This document shows, piece by piece, positions 14,884 to 21,626 of a stretch of 22,190 nt of DNA. Under the pieces are notes generated by a model. The model had not been told where the DNA came from and did not search any database. It worked only from the letters and a program-made list of their open reading frames with translations. The first letter of the stretch is position 1. Every line of letters begins with the position of its first letter. Origin of the DNA: Colwellia_A sp047621305 (lineage in GTDB: Bacteria; Pseudomonadota; Gammaproteobacteria; Enterobacterales; Alteromonadaceae); assembly GCA_047621305.1 (NCBI GenBank), contig JBLHNB010000090.1, positions 1 through 22,190 on the forward strand. Reading direction: 5' to 3'. The position numbers and the translations under genes are program-made.

Positions 14884-15372
14884 TCACATAAGCATAGAAA
14901 TACGCTCAAGTGCATATTGATGAAGCTGTTCAAGGTCTCTTTCTATATCGTTTGTTAACTCAGCTTCTATTTTCATACGTTCAAAATCAAGCTTCATACG
15001 ATCTTGTTTCTCAAGTTTTTTTCTTTGTTCAAGGATCGGCATATGTTTTATAGCATTGTAAAGTTCAAAGATTGCTGGAAAATGTGTTGATAAGTTCTCA
15101 CTTAATTTTAGTGAATCAAGTAGAACACACAAACGCCAACAACCCTCTGCAAAGTCGCATTGCTTTTCTTTCATCGCGCGTACTATGATGACAATGCTAT
15201 CAATGACCTTTTTGTCGTGTACTTTTAGAGCTTGTTGTTTGTCGTGCTCTCTTTTTTGCTGTTTTTCCGTTTGCAGCTTAACCTGTTTTAACAATTTAAT
15301 GGCATACCAAGCGAGCACAACAATGACAATGATTGCCACAACAATAGCGAAAGTCCAAGGAGTAGAGAGCAC
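14884..15372 (-). CDS. DUF2489 family membrane-anchored protein
   Basis: 162 residues. One N-terminal membrane helix (about 8-27) is followed by a charged, coiled-coil-like cytoplasmic part with the DUF2489 core (VIDSIVIIVRAMKEKQCDFAEGCWRL). A Cys pair (C72, C79-C83 region) occurs in the family. Function is unknown. It starts 12 bases after the stop of yihI, so both are probably cotranscribed, and the same pairing next to hemN is common in Shewanella and Vibrio relatives. Confidence 0.85.
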   Translation of the reverse strand: MLSTPWTFAIVVAIIVIVVLAWYAIKLLKQVKLQTEKQQKREHDKQQALKVHDKKVIDSIVIIVRAMKEKQCDFAEGCWRLCVLLDSLKLSENLSTHFPAIFELYNAIKHMPILEQRKKLEKQDRMKLDFERMKIEAELTNDIERDLEQLHQYALERISMLM

Positions 15373-15384
15373 TAATAAGTCCTA

Positions 15385-15972
15385 TTAATAATCTGACAAA
15401 TCACTATTGTCCAATTTATCCCACAAGTCATCTTCAGAATTTGACTTGGTTGCTTTGTTATCATCGTCTTCGTCATCATCATCACTTAAACCTAATAATT
15501 CACGTAGTGTTTGATGCCTTGCCATTTTTTCATTAAAGTAATTTATTTCAACTTCTGTTAGCTCAATATCGTCGTCTTGCTTATTGAGAATAACCTGTAA
15601 TTGAGCATCATCTTCAATAGCATACAGTTCATCTTCTAAAGGGGTCTCTGGTTCAATAACACGAATAGCGGCGATCGGAGAGGTATCGGCTTTTACTTTG
15701 CTTTTAGCTTTAAATTGTTGAGGCGGCTTTTTGGTTAGCGTGCCTAAATCAATTAGCTTTTTGCTGCCAATACGTGGATCTTTATTCAAGGTTTGAGCGG
15801 ATGGCTTATCGCCAGAATTAAAAGCTTCTTGCTGACGGTTCCCCGGCTGTTTACCACTCTTATTCTTAGGTTTTCTACTATGAGTAGCGACTTCTTTTTC
15901 TTTCTTTTTTTCATCTTTAACGATGCCAATAGAGCCAGTACCAGGCTTTCTAGATTTTTTTGAACGGGACAT
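15385..15972 (-). CDS. yihI: YihI, GTPase-activating protein of the ribosome-assembly GTPase Der
   Basis: 195 residues. The basic N-terminus (SRSKKSRKPGTGS), the DPRIGSKKLIDLG motif and the acidic C-terminus with LLGLSDDDDEDDD match YihI. In E. coli it raises GTP hydrolysis by Der and tunes 50S subunit assembly. The middle segment is low-complexity and probably disordered. The stop lies 12 bases before DUF2489. A perfect palindrome AATAGCGCTATT (15994-16005) lies 22 bases before the ATG. The terminator of the upstream RNA candidate ends about 60 bases before the gene, so yihI needs its own promoter or read-through. Confidence 0.9.
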   Translation of the reverse strand: MSRSKKSRKPGTGSIGIVKDEKKKEKEVATHSRKPKNKSGKQPGNRQQEAFNSGDKPSAQTLNKDPRIGSKKLIDLGTLTKKPPQQFKAKSKVKADTSPIAAIRVIEPETPLEDELYAIEDDAQLQVILNKQDDDIELTEVEINYFNEKMARHQTLRELLGLSDDDDEDDDNKATKSNSEDDLWDKLDNSDLSDY

Positions 15973-16032
15973 AATTTTTCAATTTTTAGAAATAATAGCG
16001 CTATTTTACGTGATTACGTTGTAAAGCGCGAT

Positions 16033-16069
16033 AAAAAGAAAAAAAGCGATGCTTTTAAACATCGCTTTT
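16033..16069 (-). terminator. Intrinsic terminator of the small RNA candidate
   Basis: AAAAGCGATG (16042-16051) pairs perfectly with CATCGCTTTT (16060-16069) around an 8-base loop. On the minus strand the stem is followed by TTT, C and TTTTT, a proper U-tract; on the plus strand only four T belonging to the stem, then GG. The terminator is therefore oriented for minus-strand transcription, yet no protein gene on that strand ends here (the next one upstream ends at 16712 and has its own terminator). Confidence 0.88.
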
Positions 16070-16386
16070 GGAGAAGATATTTGCGGCAACGCCTGCAAAT
16101 ACTTTAGTTCCGATTCTCAAGTGGTTATCCAAACCTATTAGCACAGTCCCTGTTAAGTCTTACTCTACCTTGTTATTATTTTTATTTGTTTCCGTACATC
16201 ATTTTTTGTTTTCGGTCTTCATGACGCTTTATGGGCTGTCCTTAATGTCCACACGGACAAATTTATCAAAAATCTTCCTGATATTAAGTAAACAATCCTT
16301 ATTTCAAAAGTAACACTTTTAGTGTGTTTATATGCTTTCCGTGCAATATATTCCATATTTTTATTTTTAGACTACCTTGGTAGCTG
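16033..16386 (-). ncRNA. Candidate CsrB/CsrC-family CsrA-binding small RNA
   Basis: Read on the minus strand, ten GGA motifs lie between 16354 and 16109, against one on the plus strand over the same span. Five sit in apical loops of short hairpins: ATAT-GGA-ATAT (16358-16348), TGC-ACGGAAA-GCA (16345-16333), ATC-AGGAA-GAT (16282-16272), ACAG-GGA-CTGT (16153-16143) and GGTT-TGGAT-AACC (16135-16123). Several read AAGGA, CAGGA or ACGGA, near the CsrA consensus. A 10-bp hairpin with one bulge (16101-16078) and a strong terminator close the RNA. The 5' end is uncertain; TTGTTG (16420-16415) and TAAAGT (16398-16393) with a 16-base spacer would start it near 16386, about 350 nt, similar to E. coli CsrB (369). 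E. coli csrC also lies beside yihI. No protein reading of this region is convincing. Confidence 0.6.
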
Positions 16387-16543
16387 GTCTGTACTTTACG
16401 CAACTCAATAAAAGCAACAAGCTGTAAATACGTTTTTTTAATTTAAATTTCAAGTAAATATTGTTACTAATTTGTTTTTTAATAGAAAAATATATTAGTT
16501 GGCTAGATTATTTCGTTTAACCTCAATAATAAATGGTCAATGT

Positions 16544-16549
16544 CTTACA
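16544..16549 (-). promoter_or_regulatory. Possible GacA/UvrY half-site upstream of the RNA candidate
   Basis: The minus strand reads TGTAAG at 16549-16544, one half of the TGTAAG-N6-CTTACA box bound by GacA/UvrY regulators. The second half is not recognisable. It lies about 160 bases before the predicted RNA start, in the range known for csr/rsm RNA genes. A six-base match alone is weak. Confidence 0.25.
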
Positions 16550-16608
16550 TTTTTAATCGTTGATGTATTACGTGGTTTTGTGGCTTTTTTATACGAAGGT
16601 TGTCGTTT

Positions 16609-16650
16609 ATGGAAAGGGTTGACCAGATTTTAGCTAAACTTAAAAAATAA
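16609..16650 (+). CDS. Possible 13-codon mini-gene abutting a terminator
   Basis: ATG 16609 to TAA 16650 encodes MERVDQILAKLKK. AAGG lies 9 bases upstream, and the stop codon merges into the left arm of the hairpin at 16649. Composition is that of a short amphipathic basic helix. It may be a microprotein, a leader peptide or chance. No clear promoter was found, and another frame (ending RLWKGLTRF, stop at 16629) also looks passable. Confidence 0.25.
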   Translation: MERVDQILAKLKK

Positions 16651-16681
16651 AACCGAGCTACTCATTATGTGACTCGGTTTT
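16649..16681. terminator. Bidirectional intrinsic terminator downstream of the VOC gene
   Basis: AAAACCGAG (16649-16657) pairs with CTCGGTTTT (16673-16681) around a 15-base loop. On the minus strand it is followed by a T-rich tract (TTTTATTTTTT), serving the VOC gene whose stop is at 16712; on the plus strand TTTTTATT follows. The stretch between the small RNA candidate and this hairpin (about 16390-16608) is AT-rich and shows no gene. Confidence 0.85.
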
Positions 16682-16711
16682 TATTGGCAGGGTGTAAATA
16701 TACGATAAAGA

Positions 16712-17242
16712 TTAGTCTTTTTCGTGCAACCAAGCAGCATGAGTAGGAGCTACTTTAGTTTGTGCCCATTCCTCTACCATTAAGGGGGCAACACGTTTAA
16801 GTTCAGCCATTTGTTCAATAGTGCCGGTATTAGCCGCTAGTTCTAAGCGATGACCATTGGGATCAAAGAAATAAATTGATTTAAATACACCATGATTTAC
16901 AGGGCCTAAAACGTCAAGACCTTGGCTTTGTAGATCGTCTTTTGCTGAAACAAGTGCATCGAGATCTTCAACTTCTAATGCGATATGTTGCACCCACATT
17001 GGGGTATTTTCATCTCTGCCCATGTCTGGAGAATTTGGGATTTCAAAAAAGGCTAAGACATTACCCATACCAGCATCTAAAAATATATGCATGTAAGGGT
17101 CGGGTGCTTTGGTTGAAGGCACTTCATTTTCTGCGATGGCAACGGTAAGTTCCATATTCAGATGTTTCTTGTACCAATCAACTGTTTCTTTGGCATCTTT
17201 ACAGCGATAGGCAACGTGGTGAAAACGCTTCAAATTGATCAT
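16712..17242 (-). CDS. VOC-family (glyoxalase/dioxygenase-fold) metalloprotein
   Basis: 176 residues with two beta-alpha-beta-beta-beta modules (about 5-70 and 83-138). Candidate metal ligands are H8/H9 (RFHHVAYR), E67 (AFFEIP), H86 (WVQHIALE) and E134 (HRLELA), so the fold seems catalytic. The family includes glyoxalase I, extradiol dioxygenases and fosfomycin-resistance enzymes; the YFFDPNGHRLEL signature is shared by many and does not fix the substrate. AAGGG lies 8 bases before the ATG. It is a single gene with its own terminator. Confidence 0.85.
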   Translation of the reverse strand: MINLKRFHHVAYRCKDAKETVDWYKKHLNMELTVAIAENEVPSTKAPDPYMHIFLDAGMGNVLAFFEIPNSPDMGRDENTPMWVQHIALEVEDLDALVSAKDDLQSQGLDVLGPVNHGVFKSIYFFDPNGHRLELAANTGTIEQMAELKRVAPLMVEEWAQTKVAPTHAAWLHEKD

Positions 17243-17454
17243 AGTTAAAACCCTTCTTTTAAATATTAATTAAGTGATTTTTACCATAAAGTCACAACTG
17301 TTACTAGTTTTTGTGTGAATATTATTAATTAAAGTCGTTAGTAAATATTTACACTTAGCACTGAAATTCCCATATTGAAGTGTGAGGGGGCATGCCTTGC
17401 GAAAAATTATAATTAACTTGTTCAATGGTATGAATAAAATCAATGAAAGGGGGA

Positions 17455-17487
17455 TGCTTTGCTGAAAAAGAGGTATTCAGCAAAGCA
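17455..17487. repeat. Perfect 12-bp inverted repeat downstream of purU
   Basis: TGCTTTGCTGAA (17455-17466) and TTCAGCAAAGCA (17476-17487) pair fully around a 9-base loop, 34 bases past the purU stop. On the minus strand the hairpin is followed by TCCCCCTTT, not a strong U-tract, so it may be a weak terminator or an mRNA 3' stabiliser. A related GGGGG-ATGC-TTGC string occurs at 17386-17400 and 17449-17462. Confidence 0.6.
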
Positions 17488-17520
17488 GGTCTTTGGAAAG
17501 AAGAACAAAAGAATCTCTAT

Positions 17521-18381
17521 TTATACCAAAACAACTGTTTTATCACCATTTAAACAAATCCGCCTTTCAGCGTGCATCTTCACCGCATGGCACAATGCGG
17601 CTGCTTCTAAATCATGTCCTAAGTGCACCATTTGTTCGATAGTAAAGGCATGATTAATCGGTTTAACTTCTTGTACAATAATGGGACCTTCGTCTAAATC
17701 AGCGGTTACATAGTGCGCTGTAGCGCCAATAATTTTTACACCACGGGCATGTGCTTGATGATAAGGTTTTGCCCCTTTAAAACTGGGTAAAAATGAATGG
17801 TGGATATTAATTGCGTTACCATTGAGCTTAGTACATAAATCATCTGACAATATTTGCATATAGCGCGCAAGTACTAAAAGCTCGGCGTCGGTTTCTGCGA
17901 TGATATTGAGTAAGTCGGCTTCCTGTTGAGCTTTGTTATTTTTATTAACAGGTAAGTAGTGGTAGGGAATACCATGCCACTCTACTAATGACTGGCAATC
18001 CACATGATTAGAGACAACAGCAACTATCTCAATAGGTAAAACACCTGCTTTACATTTCGTCAGTAATGAAACCAAGCAATGATCATATTTTGATACGGCA
18101 ATAACTACTTTAGGAAAACATGCTTTATTGGTTAATTGATAATCCATATTTAAGGGTTGCGCTAAGGTATCTATAGCTAAAATAAATTCATCTATTGATA
18201 CGGTTAAGTTACGGTCATCAAAGGCTATGCGTGAAAAAAAAGTATTGCTATAGGGATCACTATACTGAGACGTTTCAGTAATAAATGCGTCGTGTTTAAA
18301 TAAACTTTGGGTTACCTTCGCAAGCACGCCTGTCGTATCAGGACATTGCCAGGTTAACGTGTAATGGTGTGTTTGGCTCAT
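17521..18381 (-). CDS. purU: Formyltetrahydrofolate deformylase
   Basis: 286 residues, normal length. An N-terminal ACT domain (about 7-85, with TWQCPDTTGVLAKV) is followed by the formyltransferase-fold domain. The catalytic region reads NIHHSFLPSFKGAKPYHQA (N192, H194/H195) and GATAHYVTADLDEGPI with D230. PurU hydrolyses 10-formyl-THF to formate and THF, balancing one-carbon units and feeding formate to PurT. It follows the VF530-family gene after 27 bases and is probably cotranscribed with it. The ribosome site is weak. Confidence 0.95.
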   Translation of the reverse strand: MSQTHHYTLTWQCPDTTGVLAKVTQSLFKHDAFITETSQYSDPYSNTFFSRIAFDDRNLTVSIDEFILAIDTLAQPLNMDYQLTNKACFPKVVIAVSKYDHCLVSLLTKCKAGVLPIEIVAVVSNHVDCQSLVEWHGIPYHYLPVNKNNKAQQEADLLNIIAETDAELLVLARYMQILSDDLCTKLNGNAINIHHSFLPSFKGAKPYHQAHARGVKIIGATAHYVTADLDEGPIIVQEVKPINHAFTIEQMVHLGHDLEAAALCHAVKMHAERRICLNGDKTVVLV

Positions 18382-18408
18382 ATTATGCTAATTTTTGTTG
18401 TTGTTAAA

Positions 18409-18642
18409 TTACGATGATTCTTTGAATAAGTGTTTATTTTTAATATACAGCGCTTCGACTTTTTCTCTAGCCCAAGCTGTTTTACGTAAAAATTTTAAAC
18501 TAGATTTAATACTTGGATCATCAGTGAAACATTTAATTTTGATTTTTTGGCCTAAATAGTCAAATCCAAAATGTTCAACTAAAATGGTAACAATAGTCTG
18601 TAATGTCATGCCATGTAGAGGGTTAAAGGGTTGCTTTTCCAT
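18409..18642 (-). CDS. VF530 family (DUF2132) small DNA-binding-like protein
   Basis: 77 residues, full length. The family signature is complete: NPLHGMTLQTIVTILVEHFGF, IKCFTDDPSIKSSLKFLRKT and AWAREKVEALYI. The family is named after a Vibrio fischeri protein of known fold and is annotated as DNA binding, but its role is not established. It precedes purU by 27 bases in the same direction. Confidence 0.92.
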   Translation of the reverse strand: MEKQPFNPLHGMTLQTIVTILVEHFGFDYLGQKIKIKCFTDDPSIKSSLKFLRKTAWAREKVEALYIKNKHLFKESS

Positions 18643-18821
18643 TTAGTTGTTTTTCATTGTTAGTACTGTAACGTAATATTAACAGTACTCTATATTTTAA
18701 GCACGATAACAATGAATTGATTTATTAAAATCGCTGACTTTTTAAGCGGTTTATTTGGTGATCAGATATCCAAATGATATGGTTGATAAAAAGCTAGTAA
18801 TTTAGCAATTAAGAGAGAATT

Positions 18822-20705
18822 ATGGGATTAAAGTTAAGTTTTGCGCATAAGATTATTATTGTAGCAGCAACTTTGTTGATTTTGACGCTAACAATATCAA
18901 CAATCACTAATTACATATCATTAAAAAATAGTACGGAAGAAAATTTAAATCGGGCCATTGATGAAATAGGTACTTCGGTTGCTGGGAATATAGCTAACTG
19001 GTTAAACAGTAAGTTAGCTATTGTAGATGCTATTGCCGATAGTTCTGCGTCTGATATGAGCAGAGCCGTTATCGTGCAAAGAGTTCAACAGGCAACTAAA
19101 GCAGGCTCGTTCAAAAACGCTTATGTAGGCGTTGAAGAAACTGGAGAATTTATTCTTGATGATGCAACTTTAGTCTTGCCTGATGGCTATGATGCGCGAG
19201 GTAGACCTTGGTATACCCTCGTTAAAGAATCGAACAAAAGTTCATTTACTGAACCTTATGTTGATGTAACCAGTCATAAACTGGTTTTAACAGCAGTTGC
19301 CCCTATTTCCATTAATGGGCAGTTTGGTGGCGTTACCGGGGGGGATATTTTTCTTGATGATATTTCTGAGATTCTTAATGCAATTGATTTTTTAGAGCTA
19401 GGGTATGGCTATCTTGTTACCTCTAAAGGGAAAATATTAAGTCACCCCATTCCTAAATATTTTGATAAAAAGGTCAGTGACTTACTTGGGCAAACGCCAC
19501 TATTTAATAGTGCCTTAAATGAAATAAATGATACTCAGATTGTATCTTTCATACCAATTAAAGGTATTAACTCCGTTGATTGGTATGTTGGGGTTGTTTT
19601 AGATAAACAGAAAGCTTATCAAGAAGTTGCTAATGCCCGCAATAGTGCGATTCTATTTGGTGTGATTAGTGTTTTAATTACCGTAATATTACTGCATTTA
19701 TTGTTATCAAAATTAATGCAGCCCATTCATCAACTCAATATCGCTATTCGAGATATCTCACAAGGCGATGGCGACCTTACCAAGCGTTTATCCGTTAATA
19801 CGCAAGATGAAATTGGTCTATTATCTGAAAATTTCAATGATTTTATCGATACCGTGCATCAATCAATGAAGCAGGTGCATAGTGCCACCACAACATTAGA
19901 TGTTCATATAGGTCAAGTAAGAAATCGTGCTTCGGTAGGGATTGAATTAGCGGATCAGCAATTAAGTCGTGGTACTAGTGTGTCAACCGCAGTGACTGAA
20001 TTAAATAGTTCGTCACAAGAAATATCGAATAATGCGACAACAGCCTCAAACTTAACGTCGGCAATGGAAGATGAGTCACGACAAGGCATGTTAGCACTTA
20101 ACGACAACATTGAATCAATCCAAAACTTGTCGAATATCATGAGTGGTTCAAGTGATGAAATCGAAAAACTAAGTGCTGAAACTAAAAATATTGTGAGTAT
20201 TTTAGATGTTATTAAAGGCATAAGTTCGCAAACAAATTTATTAGCATTAAATGCCGCTATAGAAGCGGCGCGAGCAGGAGAAGCTGGTCGTGGATTTGCA
20301 GTCGTTGCCGATGAAGTAAGGCAGCTAGCTCAGCGTACACAAGATTCGGCTGCTGAAATTGAAACCATGATTGACAATCTACAAAGTGGTACGGTTGCTG
20401 TGGTATTATCTATGGCGGAGAGTCAGAAAAACAGCGCTGAAAGTGTTGATAAAGCGACCATTGCTGATGAAAAAATGCAGCTTATTATGGGGAGCTTAAC
20501 GCAAGTTGACAATGAAAATCAGGCTGTATCGGAAGCGACTTTGCAACAAGTTAAGGTTATTCAATCAATTGATGAAGACATTATTCAGTTAATGGAATTA
20601 AGTGAGCAGGGTGTGCAAAACTTACAAGAAACACAACAGGCTTGTGATGGCTTACAACAAGAATTTAAAGGATTGAATGAACTTGTTGGTAAGTTTAAAG
20701 TGTAA
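18822..20705 (+). CDS. Methyl-accepting chemotaxis protein with amino-acid-type dCache domain
   Basis: 627 residues. Membrane segments lie at about 9-31 and 275-297, with a periplasmic dCache domain between. The amino-acid-binding set is complete: Y123, R128, W130, Y131 (YDARGRPWY), Y146 (TEPYVDV) and D175 (GGDIF), each two positions from the corresponding residue of Pseudomonas PctA as I recall it. A HAMP domain (about 298-350) and the signalling hairpin tip (ISSQTNLLALNAAIEAARAGEAGRGFAVVADEVR, shown by its conserved order at 467-500) follow. No C-terminal methylation-enzyme tether (NWETF-like) is present. AGAGAG precedes the ATG. Likely role: taxis toward one or more L-amino acids. It is a single gene with its own terminator. 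Confidence 0.93.
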   Translation: MGLKLSFAHKIIIVAATLLILTLTISTITNYISLKNSTEENLNRAIDEIGTSVAGNIANWLNSKLAIVDAIADSSASDMSRAVIVQRVQQATKAGSFKNAYVGVEETGEFILDDATLVLPDGYDARGRPWYTLVKESNKSSFTEPYVDVTSHKLVLTAVAPISINGQFGGVTGGDIFLDDISEILNAIDFLELGYGYLVTSKGKILSHPIPKYFDKKVSDLLGQTPLFNSALNEINDTQIVSFIPIKGINSVDWYVGVVLDKQKAYQEVANARNSAILFGVISVLITVILLHLLLSKLMQPIHQLNIAIRDISQGDGDLTKRLSVNTQDEIGLLSENFNDFIDTVHQSMKQVHSATTTLDVHIGQVRNRASVGIELADQQLSRGTSVSTAVTELNSSSQEISNNATTASNLTSAMEDESRQGMLALNDNIESIQNLSNIMSGSSDEIEKLSAETKNIVSILDVIKGISSQTNLLALNAAIEAARAGEAGRGFAVVADEVRQLAQRTQDSAAEIETMIDNLQSGTVAVVLSMAESQKNSAESVDKATIADEKMQLIMGSLTQVDNENQAVSEATLQQVKVIQSIDEDIIQLMELSEQGVQNLQETQQACDGLQQEFKGLNELVGKFKV

Positions 20706-20729
20706 ACTTTTAGCATGAATTTGCAGCAT

Positions 20730-20757
20730 AAAAAGGGACTCAATTGAGCCCCTTTTT
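20730..20757. terminator. Bidirectional terminator between MCP and peroxiredoxin genes
   Basis: AAAAAGGG (20730-20737) pairs with CCCTTTTT (20750-20757), with inner CTC/GAG pairs and one A-C mismatch. T-rich ends on both strands allow it to serve the chemoreceptor gene (stop 20705) and the convergent peroxiredoxin gene (stop 20810). Confidence 0.88.
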
Positions 20758-20809
20758 ATTGAATATTTACCCTCGTTTATAATTACTCACTAGGTTAATT
20801 CAATTGGTA

Positions 20810-21541
20810 TTATTTCGAAAAATGTTCTGATAACTTATCACTACCACCAATATGTTGGCCATTAATAAATACTTGCGGAACAGTGTCAGAATTTGTGATC
20901 GCTCTAAATCCAGTTAAGGTGATATCTTCACCTAGTGTTAATTGTTCAAACTGTAATCCCTGTTCACTTAATAATTCTTTTGCTTTTTTGCAAAATGGGC
21001 AACCAGGTTTGGTAAATATGGTAATAGCGTCTGTTTGAACGGCTTTAGGGTTAATATAATTGAGCATAGTATCAGCGTCAGATACTTCAAAAGGGTCGCC
21101 AGGTAGATCCGGCTCAATAAACATTTTTTTGATGGTGCCATTTTCAACTAACATCGCATAACGCCAACTACGCTTACCAAAGCCAATTTCTTTTTTGTCA
21201 ACTAACAAGCCCATAGCTTCTGTGAATTCACCATTTCCGTCAGGTAAAAAGCTGATGTTTTTCGTATTTTGAGCTGCAGCCCATGCATTCATAACAAATG
21301 TATCATTTACAGATAAACACACAATTTCATCAACGCCGTTAGTAAAAAACTTAGCAGCAAGTTCATCATAACGAGGTAAATGAGACGAAGAACAGGTAGG
21401 TGTGAATGCACCAGGTAAAGAGAATAAAACGACAGTCTTATGCTCAAATATTTCTGCCGTTGTTCTTTGTGCCCAGTCATCACCATTTCTCAATGGAAAT
21501 GTAACGGATGGGACTTGTTGACCTTCTTTATTTGAAAACAT
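20810..21541 (-). CDS. Peroxiredoxin-glutaredoxin hybrid (Prx5 type)
   Basis: 243 residues. The N-terminal Prx5 domain (about 3-165) has the peroxidatic C50 in PGAFTPTC and R127 (SWRYAM). The C-terminal glutaredoxin domain (about 172-243) has the redox pair C181-P-F-C184, TVPQVFI and GG. The hybrid reduces hydrogen peroxide and alkyl peroxides directly with glutathione, because the glutaredoxin part recycles the peroxiredoxin part; the Haemophilus influenzae hybrid is the known model. TGGAG lies before the ATG. It is separated from the hybrid kinase gene by 85 bases, without a clear OxyR site. Confidence 0.95.
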   Translation of the reverse strand: MFSNKEGQQVPSVTFPLRNGDDWAQRTTAEIFEHKTVVLFSLPGAFTPTCSSSHLPRYDELAAKFFTNGVDEIVCLSVNDTFVMNAWAAAQNTKNISFLPDGNGEFTEAMGLLVDKKEIGFGKRSWRYAMLVENGTIKKMFIEPDLPGDPFEVSDADTMLNYINPKAVQTDAITIFTKPGCPFCKKAKELLSEQGLQFEQLTLGEDITLTGFRAITNSDTVPQVFINGQHIGGSDKLSEHFSK

Positions 21542-21626
21542 ATTGTGCTCCAGGATTTAATTTATAGGACGATTATGTTGTGTTATTCTAATAATATAAA
21601 GCGATATAAGTAACTTGTTACAATCG

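Noticed and set aside
14679..14891. 70-codon plus-strand frame across the hemN promoter
   Set aside because: Antisense to the hemN start and its promoter, no ribosome site, no domain.
16058..16170. Minus-strand coding-like tail ending KVFAGVAANIFSKSDV
   Set aside because: Opens just after a stop, has no good start, and the same bases are explained by the hairpins and terminator of the RNA candidate.
16068..16313. 81-codon plus-strand frame starting at TTG
   Set aside because: Begins inside the terminator-hairpin region and runs antisense to the GGA-rich RNA candidate; hydrophobic composition reflects T-rich DNA. No family recognised.
18728..18752. Hairpin AAATCGCT/AGCGGTTT upstream of the chemoreceptor gene
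   Set aside because: Eight pairs with a wobble, poor T-tract and no upstream plus-strand gene to terminate; probably chance.
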